From the NCBI GenBank assembly GCA_030637945.1, contig DAOWFN010000018.1, positions 1 to 11,141 of the forward strand: a DNA stretch of 11,141 bases, read 5' to 3'. The translations under genes were made by a program, and so were the position numbers. Of the stretch, positions 1-6,039 are shown piece after piece. The notes under the pieces are model-generated. The model did not search any database and had not been told where the DNA came from. It saw only the letters and a list, made by a program, of their open reading frames with translations. The DNA is from Gammaproteobacteria bacterium. GTDB taxonomy: Bacteria > Pseudomonadota > Gammaproteobacteria > SZUA-229. Position 1 is the first letter of the stretch. Each line of letters begins with the position of its first letter.

Positions 1-170
1 GCCCTGAATGCCCAGATAAAATACGCGGTTATCATGGTGATATTGATAACACCGCCTATCACAAAAAAATTAGCGCTGGGAGCATGCTCCTCCACCTCAG
101 GCGCAGACACCGGCTGTTCTATGTGAGCGATGACATCGGCACTCGTTGATGGCGAATCTATTTCATTCAT
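1..170 (-). CDS. Membrane protein of unknown function, N-terminal fragment
   Basis: The first 56 codons of a minus-strand gene run off the left edge of the window. The visible part has an acidic, Pro/Glu-rich cytosolic-looking stretch of about 32 residues (beginning MNEIDSPSTSADVIAH). One hydrophobic segment follows at about residues 33-53 (FFVIGGVINITMITAYFIWAF), which is likely a membrane helix or signal anchor. No catalytic motif is visible and I do not recognise the family. The ATG at 170-168 has no clear Shine-Dalgarno sequence. The gene is divergent from the NO-reductase-like oxidase gene and shares a 246-bp control region with it, so it may belong to the same respiratory function. A short tail-plus-anchor start would suit a small oxidase subunit, but that is only a guess. 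The gene itself is fairly secure; its role is unknown. Confidence 0.6.
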   Translation of the reverse strand, partial: MNEIDSPSTSADVIAHIEQPVSAPEVEEHAPSANFFVIGGVINITMITAYFIWAFR

Positions 171-277
171 AATAGTTGTTCAATCAGACTGTAATCAATA
201 TTTAAATAAGATGATATTGTTTTTACTTGTGTAAGTAAATATTCCTTTGTAGACGCATGAACTTGAATCACAAGATC

Positions 278-291
278 ATGATACAGATCAT
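278..291. promoter_or_regulatory. FNR/DNR-like dyad in the divergent control region
   Basis: ATGAT-ACAG-ATCAT is a perfect 5-bp inverted repeat with a 4-nt gap. It keeps the TGAT-N4-ATCA core of the FNR/DNR consensus TTGAT-N4-ATCAA. A possible -10 (TACAAT, 342-347) would put the site near -70 for the oxidase gene. An alternative reading is a wider 23-bp element at 272-294 bounded by AAGAT and ATCTT, which resembles the outer bases of NsrR (NO-sensing repressor) sites, although the inner bases fit poorly. The dyad is seen directly; the regulator is inferred. Confidence 0.4.
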
Positions 292-416
292 CTTAACGCC
301 GAAAGCAAAAATCCACTGATGCATCAAACCTCAAATGCCTTTACAATATCTCCAATACGATTGCTCTGGCAATTTAATATCAATTCACCCCGACAATTTT
401 TTTAGATATAAAAACT

Positions 417-1793
417 ATGATACCAAATGAATTCGCCATGCTGTCCAAACAATTCACGCTGCCTGTGCCTGATAAAAACGCACAGCGTATGGCTGCTGGC
501 TGGTTATTTTTAGGTCTGTCCGCACTGGTCATCGGCGGTTTATTTACCATCCTGATCGTTCTCTCCCGTACCCCTTTCTTTCAGGAGATCATCCCCTGGG
601 TGGACTTTTTCCGCACTGCTTTGGTCGTGCATGTTGATATGACTGTGCTGGTCTGGTTTCTGGCTTTTTCCGGTGTTTTATGGAGTTATAACAGTGCAGA
701 TAAATGCCTGCGTTGCGGATGGCTTGCCCTGTTGTTAGCCAGCGCTGGAACAGTGATCATCACGATCTCTCCGTTCACCGGTGAAAGTCATCCGTTGATG
801 AGTAATTATGTACCGGTACTTCAAAGCGAAGTCTTCTTTACCGGCCTGGGATTATTCGGACTCGGTTTTGGTATGCTGGTACTGCGGATGCTGATAACTA
901 CGTTAGCTGTACGCAATAACAGCGGTGGTGACGTTTTACGTTTCGGCATGTTTGTCGCAGTTGTCGCCTCTTTTTTTGCCATCGGCGCACTCCTTCTGTC
1001 TTATCTCGATATAGACCCTGGCTTTAAAGGCGAAGCTTATTATGATCGCCTGTTCTGGGGCAGCGGACATATACTGCAGTTCAGTCATACCCAGTTGATG
1101 CTGGTTGCATGGTTGTGGTTAGCCACCGTCAGTGGCGCATACCTGAGACTGACGCCACGCGTGGTACTTATTTTATTCGTGCTAGGCCTGTCACCGGTAG
1201 CGATGGTCCCCATCATCTACCTGGCGTTTGATGTCAGCTCCGGTGACCACATGTTCTGGTTCATGCAATTGATGAAATATGGTGGCGCACTTGCTGCGGT
1301 TCCTATCGGGCTGGCAACATCACTTGCCATTATCGAAAGATGGAAAGCAATCCCGGAATTCGACATCGAACGCAGCGCACTAATCTTTTCGATCCTGCTG
1401 TTTGGCGTCGGCGGTACTATCGGTTTCATGATCAGTGGCAGCGACGTAAGGGTCACCGCGCATTACCACGGATCCATCGTCGGTGTAACGCTGGCGTTCA
1501 TGGGAATGACCTATCATCTGCTACCCCACCTGGGCTTCAGAAAAGTCACTGGTCGCGCTGCAAAATGGCAGCCGGGAATCTACGGCACGGGACAGCTGAT
1601 GCATATCATCGGGCTGGCATGGTCTGGCGGTTATGGCGTACAACGAAAAACAGCCGGCGCAGAACAGGGGCTGGAAAAATTCGAGCAGATCGCAGGCATG
1701 GGCCTGATGGGACTGGGCGGTCTGATCTCGATCATCGGCGGTGTTATTTTTCTGGTCGTTGTCTATAAAGCTATCAGGCCTGAAAAAAATTAA
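417..1793 (+). CDS. Heme-copper oxidase superfamily subunit I, NO-reductase-like (possible gNOR type)
   Basis: A 458-residue polytopic protein with about 12 membrane helices, the size of a bare catalytic subunit (PF00115 fold), in the inner membrane. Probable heme and metal ligands are visible. His72 in helix 2 fits the low-spin heme. His218 in helix 6 (FWGSGHILQF) fits the first CuB/FeB ligand. H349-Y-H351 in helix 10 fits the high-spin and low-spin heme pair. In helix 7, the His-His pair that binds CuB in oxidases reads Asp277-His278 (SSGDHMFW). The position of the cross-linked Tyr of A/B-type oxidases (ligand His +4) is Phe222. The position matching the cbb3 Tyr, by ungapped alignment to the His pair, is Phe271. 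Losing the Tyr and having an acidic metal ligand is expected of NO reductases, not O2 reductases. The cNOR FeB glutamate at His+4 is also absent. Automatic annotation would likely say cbb3-type oxidase subunit I. No CcoO or CcoP follows; a small membrane protein does. The start is uncertain: there is no Shine-Dalgarno sequence, and Met8 is an alternative. Confidence 0.85.
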   Translation: MIPNEFAMLSKQFTLPVPDKNAQRMAAGWLFLGLSALVIGGLFTILIVLSRTPFFQEIIPWVDFFRTALVVHVDMTVLVWFLAFSGVLWSYNSADKCLRCGWLALLLASAGTVIITISPFTGESHPLMSNYVPVLQSEVFFTGLGLFGLGFGMLVLRMLITTLAVRNNSGGDVLRFGMFVAVVASFFAIGALLLSYLDIDPGFKGEAYYDRLFWGSGHILQFSHTQLMLVAWLWLATVSGAYLRLTPRVVLILFVLGLSPVAMVPIIYLAFDVSSGDHMFWFMQLMKYGGALAAVPIGLATSLAIIERWKAIPEFDIERSALIFSILLFGVGGTIGFMISGSDVRVTAHYHGSIVGVTLAFMGMTYHLLPHLGFRKVTGRAAKWQPGIYGTGQLMHIIGLAWSGGYGVQRKTAGAEQGLEKFEQIAGMGLMGLGGLISIIGGVIFLVVVYKAIRPEKN

Positions 1794-1834
1794 ACTAGCA
1801 ACACTCCGATGACCGCATCAAGTATCAACCAATT

Positions 1835-2260
1835 ATGTTTGACAGTTCGACACGCTCGCTAAAATTACTCGCTGCCATGGTCTGGTATAGCGGCGCTATT
1901 GTACTCTCTTATAAGAGTTCCAGACTACTGCTCGAAGCACAGAACATAAACACAGAGCAGACATGGATCTGGCTGGCCGTTTTAGCTGGGATAATGATCG
2001 GCATGGTCAAAGCAAAGTACCTGTTCAAACGTGTGTGCATCAAAAATCTGAAAAGGATCGATGCACTGAAAGCACCAAAGCTCTGGCAATCCTACCGGAC
2101 ACACTTTTATTTCTTTCTACTGGCAATGATCATACTAGGTAGTTTTATCTCACGACTGGCGCATGGAAATTATGCCGCGTTGATCACCATGGCAACAATC
2201 GAAGTTTCTCTGGCCACGGCCCTGCTTGGCAGCAGTAACTGTTTCTGGAAAAAACAATAA
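1835..2260 (+). CDS. Small four-helix membrane protein of unknown function, probable partner of the oxidase
   Basis: A 141-residue hydrophobic protein with four likely membrane helices at about residues 9-27, 43-60, 88-107 and 112-132. A basic loop (KYLFKRVCIKNLKR, from residue 61) separates helices 2 and 3. I recognise no named family, and no heme-binding CxxCH or cupredoxin motif is present. It starts 41 bp after the oxidase stop codon on the same strand with no terminator between, so co-transcription is likely. Possible roles are a small structural subunit, an assembly factor or an unrelated membrane protein; the sequence does not decide. The ATG lacks a good Shine-Dalgarno sequence, and an ATG at 1809 is out of frame. 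Confidence 0.7.
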   Translation: MFDSSTRSLKLLAAMVWYSGAIVLSYKSSRLLLEAQNINTEQTWIWLAVLAGIMIGMVKAKYLFKRVCIKNLKRIDALKAPKLWQSYRTHFYFFLLAMIILGSFISRLAHGNYAALITMATIEVSLATALLGSSNCFWKKQ

Positions 2261-2298
2261 ATCAAAATCGTAAAAACTATTAACCGGTTGTTACCAGG

Positions 2299-2342
2299 CA
2301 GCGATATTGAGCCGAACATCTTTTCATCATCGGCTCTTGCTG
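2299..2342. terminator. Possible bidirectional terminator between convergent genes
   Basis: GAGCCGA (2309-2315) pairs with TCGGCTC (2330-2336) around a 14-nt loop, and an outer CAGC/GCTG (2299-2302 with 2339-2342) could extend the stem. It lies between the stop codons of the small membrane protein and the radical SAM gene. The following T-tract is weak on both strands, so this is a tentative call. Confidence 0.35.
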
Positions 2343-2346
2343 TATA

Positions 2347-3864
2347 TTATTGCAGCACCTTTTGCTGGCGTTTATTAGCCACACCAATTCTGGTAACTTT
2401 ATTTTTATTATTGATCAAACATTCAAAAGACGCTTTCTCACCGGTGCGCTTATAATCTATCTGCATCGTTTCAAATAATACAGATTCATCAATATCATCA
2501 CTGGCTTTCAGAATTTTAAATATTAAAACAAATAGCCGTTGTAACGATATTTTCCACGTACTGCCTGCTGCTTGATACAATCCATCACTCAATCGCATAA
2601 AATTTTCGAAGGATGCATCCTTTAAAATCAGCGGCAAGGTGTTTTTAAAACGGCCAGAGTTTGCGATCATATCCCAATACCGTGCAAAACGATTTACCCG
2701 TTGCATGGTATCGAAATCAATATCCCTGGTACATAAAATATTGTACGGTGCCTGCGGGTTGTAACGTAGCTGATATTCTTCATTGTGACGATTGAGCGGT
2801 ACACCGCGCAATCGTTTTAATATACCGAGTTGAATCTCGTGAGGATTTAAACCAACCAGTCGATCAAAACTTTTTGCAAAATTAGTCAGCGTGTCTGAAG
2901 GCAAACCAAATATTAGATCAGCATGGATGTAAGCATGTGTATGCTCTCCTAACCAGCGAATATTTTCACAGGTTTTTTTATTGTCCTGTCTTCGACTGAT
3001 CAATGACTGTATATCTTCATCGAACGTCTGCACGCCGATCTCAAACTGCAATGCATGCTCAGGGAACTCTTTAATGACCGTTTTTAACTTCTCAGGCAAG
3101 TTATCAGGTACGACTTCAAAATGCAGATACAGATCATCTGTCATGCGTGCGAGAAAGAACTCTAAGATCGCGATACTGCTGCTTACTTTTAAATTAAAAG
3201 TCCTATCGATGAATTTAAAATTGCGTGCACCGCGTTGATATAACTTATCCATTTCATCCAGAAACACGTCCAGTTCAAAAGGTTGGGATGTTCTATCCAG
3301 TGACGATAAACAGAACTCACATTTAAACGGACAGCCTCGTGATGCTTCGACATATATCAGACGATTTTTTATATCTTCATCTAAATAATATTGATAAGGC
3401 AGTGCCAATTGATCTAGCGCCAACTCATCACTTTGAATATTTCTCTCAAGCGGCTTGTTACCCGATAAAACAAGTTCGCACAACTCACGGAAACTTTTTT
3501 CTGCTGCGCCCATGACGACGTAATCTGCGACATCGACAACGTCAGGTTTATCCGGCAGGTGACTGACTTCAGGACCACCCAGAACAACAACCGTTTCTGG
3601 TGATATCTGTTTTAATAACTCGACAGTTTTTGTAACCTCTGTAACGTTCCAGATGTATACACCGATACCAATGATTTTTGCGCGGTGCCTTAATAGCTTT
3701 TCTGCGATATCGATGGGCCGTTGCTGAATGGTAAATTCTTCGATACGGGCTGATGATTGAAGATCGCCGAGGTTTGCATACAGGTAGCGCAGACCGAATG
3801 CAGTGTGCATGTAACGTGCATTTAGTGTAGTTAATACAATTTGATTTTTGGGCGCCATTTCCAT
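2347..3864 (-). CDS. B12-binding-domain radical SAM protein (DUF4080 type)
   Basis: A 505-residue protein. Residues about 8-135 look like a cobalamin-binding Rossmann domain (VVVLGGPEVSHLP near 92-104, which is the usual GGPE signature). The radical SAM core follows from about 168, with the cluster motif C178-x3-C182-x2-C185 (RGCPFKCEFC) and later core strands (FKFIDRTFN at 216-224, QFEIGVQTFDED near 273-284, HADLIFGLPSD). The C-terminal third, from about 375, matches what I know of DUF4080, found in this class of proteins. The exact reaction is not established. Relatives act on hard-to-reach carbons or in RNA and cofactor modification. It is cytosolic. The gene stands alone, convergent with the small membrane protein and 191 bp downstream of PPK2 on the same strand. 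There is no Shine-Dalgarno sequence. A TATAAT at 3878-3873 would place the RNA start only a few bases before the ATG, and Met3 is an alternative start. Confidence 0.9.
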   Translation of the reverse strand: MEMAPKNQIVLTTLNARYMHTAFGLRYLYANLGDLQSSARIEEFTIQQRPIDIAEKLLRHRAKIIGIGVYIWNVTEVTKTVELLKQISPETVVVLGGPEVSHLPDKPDVVDVADYVVMGAAEKSFRELCELVLSGNKPLERNIQSDELALDQLALPYQYYLDEDIKNRLIYVEASRGCPFKCEFCLSSLDRTSQPFELDVFLDEMDKLYQRGARNFKFIDRTFNLKVSSSIAILEFFLARMTDDLYLHFEVVPDNLPEKLKTVIKEFPEHALQFEIGVQTFDEDIQSLISRRQDNKKTCENIRWLGEHTHAYIHADLIFGLPSDTLTNFAKSFDRLVGLNPHEIQLGILKRLRGVPLNRHNEEYQLRYNPQAPYNILCTRDIDFDTMQRVNRFARYWDMIANSGRFKNTLPLILKDASFENFMRLSDGLYQAAGSTWKISLQRLFVLIFKILKASDDIDESVLFETMQIDYKRTGEKASFECLINNKNKVTRIGVANKRQQKVLQ

Positions 3865-3872
3865 AATAGCGC

Positions 3873-3878
3873 ATTATA
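3873..3878 (-). promoter_or_regulatory. Consensus -10 box just before the radical SAM gene
   Basis: On the minus strand the sequence reads TATAAT, ending 9 bases before the ATG at 3864. Transcription would begin at about 3866-3867, giving an almost leaderless mRNA, which agrees with the lack of a ribosome binding site. A weak -35 (TTGTTC, 15-bp spacing) falls inside the neighbouring repeat. Inferred from sequence only. Confidence 0.35.
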
Positions 3879-3887
3879 ACAGGCATC

Positions 3888-3954
3888 ATCGCGGAACAAG
3901 ATTCCGCTCCTACGTGGCTGGAGCCCTTGTAGGAGCGGAATCTTGTTCCGCGAT
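3888..3954. repeat. REP pair (REPIN-like inverted repeat), copy 1
   Basis: Two perfect 26-bp inverted arms (3888-3913 and 3929-3954) flank a 15-bp spacer. Each arm has the REP layout: head GTAGGAGC, a small internal hairpin GCGGAA-TCTTG-TTCCGC, then GAT. A T-run follows at 3954-3960, so transcripts on the plus strand could end here. The same arms recur at 10119-10187. Elements of this layout are known to be moved by RAYT (TnpA_REP) proteins; no such gene is in the window. Confidence 0.9.
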
Positions 3955-3976
3955 TTTTTTGCACCTTTAATTATTG

Positions 3977-4045
3977 CAGGTGTGAATGAATTCGCGGGAT
4001 CAGCATAAATATGATATCTCGTCGTGCGAATGAATTCGCACCCAT
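3977..4045. repeat. Second REP-like repeat family, two copies
   Basis: Two related units, at 3977-4000 and 4021-4045, share GTGNGAATGAATTCGC. The second is a near-palindrome (GTGCGAAT-GA-ATTCGCAC, 4024-4041) followed by CCAT; the first has decayed on one side. They sit beside the REP pair at 3888, between the PPK2 stop codon and the radical SAM start. They look like degenerate members of a different REP family. Confidence 0.65.
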
Positions 4046-4055
4046 ATAAACAAGA

Positions 4056-4910
4056 CTAAACGATAAATTTACCCTTCTCACGTAGATGATTTTCCATCAG
4101 CTCTATCTCACGAGCACCCGAATAATAGATATCCGATTCGACCGTATAGTCCAGGCTCATATTACGGTCTTCATAATCAACTTTATTCAAAATGCTCTTA
4201 ACTGCATTTACATGTGCGCGGTGTTTCTCGTTACTGCGGATGATCGCCCACGGGCTGATATGGCTATGCGTCTGTTTTAACATCTGGTACTTCATCTCGG
4301 TAAACTCATCCCACTTTTCCTGCATCTGCACATCGATCTCTGACAGCTTCCATTTTTTTAGCTGGTTGGTTTCTCTATCATTAAAGCGTTTAGCCTGTAC
4401 ATCTTTAGAGACCGAAAAATAAATCTTGTGGAAGATGATGCCATGCTCGACGAGATCGTCTTCAAACTGCGATACCGTTTTCATGAAGGTGTTGTACTGT
4501 TGCCGTGTACAAAAATCAAATATTGGCTCGACCATGGCACGGTTGTACCAGCTCCTGTCAAACAGAACGATCTCGCCCCCTCGGGGAAACTGCTCAACGT
4601 AACGCTGGAAATACCATTGGCTCTGTTGCACGTTTGAAGGTTTACCCAGAGCCACAACTCGGTAATGTTTTTCATTCATATAACGGGTGATACGTCGGAT
4701 ACTTCCACCCTTACCTGCCGCGTCCCTTCCCTCGACCAGGATGATCATTTTTTGCTGTTGACGTTCCAGGTGTTCCTGTAATTTAATCAGTTCAGCCTGA
4801 TAAGGTCTTAGATATATGTCGTCGAGATATCTGGCATACCGGCGATATACCAGCTGCTTGAAATCATCGTCACCATGCATTAATTCTTCTAAAAATTCCT
4901 GATATTCCAT
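4056..4910 (-). CDS. ppk2: PPK2-family polyphosphate:nucleotide kinase
   Basis: A cytosolic enzyme of the PPK2 family, which transfers phosphate between polyphosphate and nucleotides (often ADP to ATP or GDP to GTP). The chosen start gives 284 residues, close to the usual 270-300 of one-domain PPK2. The Walker A motif is EGRDAAGKGG at about 60-69, with Lys67. The Walker B motif is IVLFDRSWYNR near 114-124, with Asp118. Family signatures also include PYQAELIKLQ, WYFQRYVEQFPRGGE and a lid region rich in Arg/Lys (AKRFNDRETNQLKKWKLS). An upstream in-frame ATG at 4925 would add five residues. I prefer 4910 because GAAGG lies 5 nt before it, while 4925 has no such site. The gene is divergent from adk across 319 bp. 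The substrate class (ADP or AMP) cannot be settled from these motifs. Confidence 0.93.
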   Translation of the reverse strand: MEYQEFLEELMHGDDDFKQLVYRRYARYLDDIYLRPYQAELIKLQEHLERQQQKMIILVEGRDAAGKGGSIRRITRYMNEKHYRVVALGKPSNVQQSQWYFQRYVEQFPRGGEIVLFDRSWYNRAMVEPIFDFCTRQQYNTFMKTVSQFEDDLVEHGIIFHKIYFSVSKDVQAKRFNDRETNQLKKWKLSEIDVQMQEKWDEFTEMKYQMLKQTHSHISPWAIIRSNEKHRAHVNAVKSILNKVDYEDRNMSLDYTVESDIYYSGAREIELMENHLREKGKFIV

Positions 4911-4915
4911 TTTTA

Positions 4916-4920
4916 CCTTC
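4916..4920 (-). promoter_or_regulatory. Ribosome binding site that favours the 4910 start of ppk2
   Basis: On the minus strand GAAGG is followed by 5 nt and then the ATG at 4910. A possible promoter (TTTACC at 4960-4955, 16-bp gap, TATAGA at 4938-4933) would start RNA near 4926. That leaves about 16 nt of leader for this start and none for the ATG at 4925. Confidence 0.5.
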
Positions 4921-5074
4921 ATCATTTATCGATCTATAAGTCCTCGATGATACAGGTAAATCAGAAAACTTTACTGACACAGGACAAAATTCGACACTAT
5001 TCGTGGATATACCGCCCATTTTATTTGATTTTAGCGACCGAAAACAGGAAAATGCGTCGCAGAATTTTACAGAA

Positions 5075-5162
5075 AATTGCTCCTCGGCAATTGCTCCTGC
5101 ATTGCCCTAATATCTGCCATCCGTGGCAGTATGCATTTTCTGTATACCGTCCATCCGTGGAC
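5075..5162. repeat. Intergenic repeat block: 10-bp direct repeat plus two twin hairpins
   Basis: AATTGCTCCT occurs at 5075-5084 and again at 5089-5098. Two hairpins with the same TCCG loop follow: CTGCCA-TCCG-TGGCAG (5114-5129) and GTCCA-TCCG-TGGAC (5149-5162). The stems differ, but both arms changed together, which suggests selection for the fold or recombination within a repeat family. The CCATCCRTGG core resembles short interspersed repeats I recall from other gammaproteobacteria (unverified). The rest of this 300-bp gap holds only the promoter regions of ppk2 and adk. Confidence 0.7.
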
Positions 5163-5167
5163 ATAAC

Positions 5168-5196
5168 GCATGCAATCTCTAGCGCATGTATATAAT
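5168..5196 (+). promoter_or_regulatory. Probable adk promoter
   Basis: A consensus -10 box TATAAT lies at 5191-5196, with a TG at 5187-5188 near the extended -10 position, 33 bp before the adk start codon. No good -35 is seen at the usual spacing (TGCAAT at 5171-5176 is too close). Confidence 0.45.
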
Positions 5197-5229
5197 TTAT
5201 TAATCATTTAACTATTCTGAGGAAATCCC

Positions 5230-5868
5230 ATGAAGTTAATTCTTTTAGGCGCACCAGGTGCTGGTAAAGGTACCGTTGCAAAATTACTGACCAAGCTGGA
5301 CGGTTCTGTTCAAATCTCTACTGGTGACATTTTACGTGGCGCTGTAGCTGCTGGCACTGAACTAGGCAAACAAGCAGAAGCTGCGATGAAAGCTGGCGAT
5401 CTTGTTTCTGATGACTTGATCATGGGTATCATGGGCGAACGCCTTAAAGAAGATGACTGTAAGGCTGGTTACTTACTCGATGGTTTTCCACGCACTATTC
5501 CTCAGGCAGAAGCTTTAAAAGTTCTTCTTGCTGAAATGGGTGAAGAGCTGGACTGCGCTGTAGAGATCGACGTACCACGCGACGTTATCCTTGATCGTTT
5601 AACAACACGCCGTACCTGTACCGGCTGTGGTGAGATCTACAATGTAAAATCTAACCCGCCAAAAGTAGAAGGCGTATGTGATAAATGTGGTGAGCCAGTG
5701 GTTCAACGTGATGACGAAACTGAAGAAGCAATCAGTAATCGTTTAGAAGTATACAATGACCAAACTGCACCTTTAGTTGGTTTCTACAAAGACGAAGGTC
5801 TGTTGCTTTCTGTAAACGCAACATCATCTGATGCAGTAATCGATGCGATTAAAGCAAAAATTGGTTAA
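5230..5868 (+). CDS. adk: Adenylate kinase with zinc-type lid
   Basis: Cytosolic enzyme that interconverts ATP + AMP and 2 ADP. It has 212 residues, normal for the long-lid form. The P-loop GAPGAGKGT is at 7-15 (Lys13). The AMP site contains QISTGDILR (28-36) and LDGFPRT (83-89). The lid carries four cysteines, C130-x2-C133 and C150-x2-C153 (CTGCG...CDKCG), the pattern of zinc-binding lids common in Gram-positives and many other bacteria. The well-known enteric gammaproteobacterial enzymes hold the lid with polar residues instead. The usual GKGTQA is GKGTVA here. The start is firm: TGAGGAAA at 5218-5225 precedes the ATG by 4 nt. The gene is monocistronic, with its own -10 box upstream and a strong terminator 24 bp downstream. 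Confidence 0.97.
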   Translation: MKLILLGAPGAGKGTVAKLLTKLDGSVQISTGDILRGAVAAGTELGKQAEAAMKAGDLVSDDLIMGIMGERLKEDDCKAGYLLDGFPRTIPQAEALKVLLAEMGEELDCAVEIDVPRDVILDRLTTRRTCTGCGEIYNVKSNPPKVEGVCDKCGEPVVQRDDETEEAISNRLEVYNDQTAPLVGFYKDEGLLLSVNATSSDAVIDAIKAKIG

Positions 5869-5892
5869 TAACTAATTCAAAGCCTTTAATAT

Positions 5893-5928
5893 AAAAAAGC
5901 CCGGGTGTTTTCACATCCGGGCTTTTTT
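5893..5928. terminator. Strong bidirectional intrinsic terminator after adk
   Basis: AAAAAAGCCCGG (5893-5904) pairs with CCGGGCTTTTTT (5917-5928), and GTG/CAC extends the stem across a small bulge. It gives a GC-rich stem with six T's on both strands, so it can serve adk and the convergent AraC-family gene. From 5929 to 6039 I see nothing further. Confidence 0.92.
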
Positions 5929-6039
5929 AATTTTTAAAACAAGTACTTTTCTACAACGCATTATCTACAAACAATTTAGAAAATCTGTTATCAGTCAGAC
6001 AGTAGAGACACATACTTGTCCGGGCCTTGCCCCCCTCGT

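Noticed and set aside
316..326. TGATGCATCA as an FNR site
   Set aside because: The half sites are separated by 2 nt instead of 4, so it cannot fit an FNR-type dimer.
1340..1768. A 142-codon open frame inside the oxidase gene
   Set aside because: It is an alternative-frame shadow of a well-supported membrane protein, with an Arg-rich product of no recognisable fold.
417..1793. Calling the oxidase CcoN of a cbb3 terminal oxidase
   Set aside because: The His-His pair is Asp-His, the catalytic Tyr position is Phe, and no ccoO or ccoP follows.
3888..3960. REP pair copy 1 as the dedicated terminator of ppk2
   Set aside because: The T-run lies on the plus-strand side of the hairpin. In the minus-strand direction of ppk2 no T-tract follows, so an intrinsic terminator for ppk2 is not supported.
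3569..3964. A minus-strand open frame spanning the REP pair and the radical SAM 5' end
   Set aside because: Its first part is translated repeat sequence and the rest is out of frame with the radical SAM protein.
4947..5195. An 82-codon plus-strand open frame between ppk2 and adk
   Set aside because: It overlaps the twin hairpins, the direct repeats and the adk promoter, lacks a ribosome binding site, and its product is low-information sequence.
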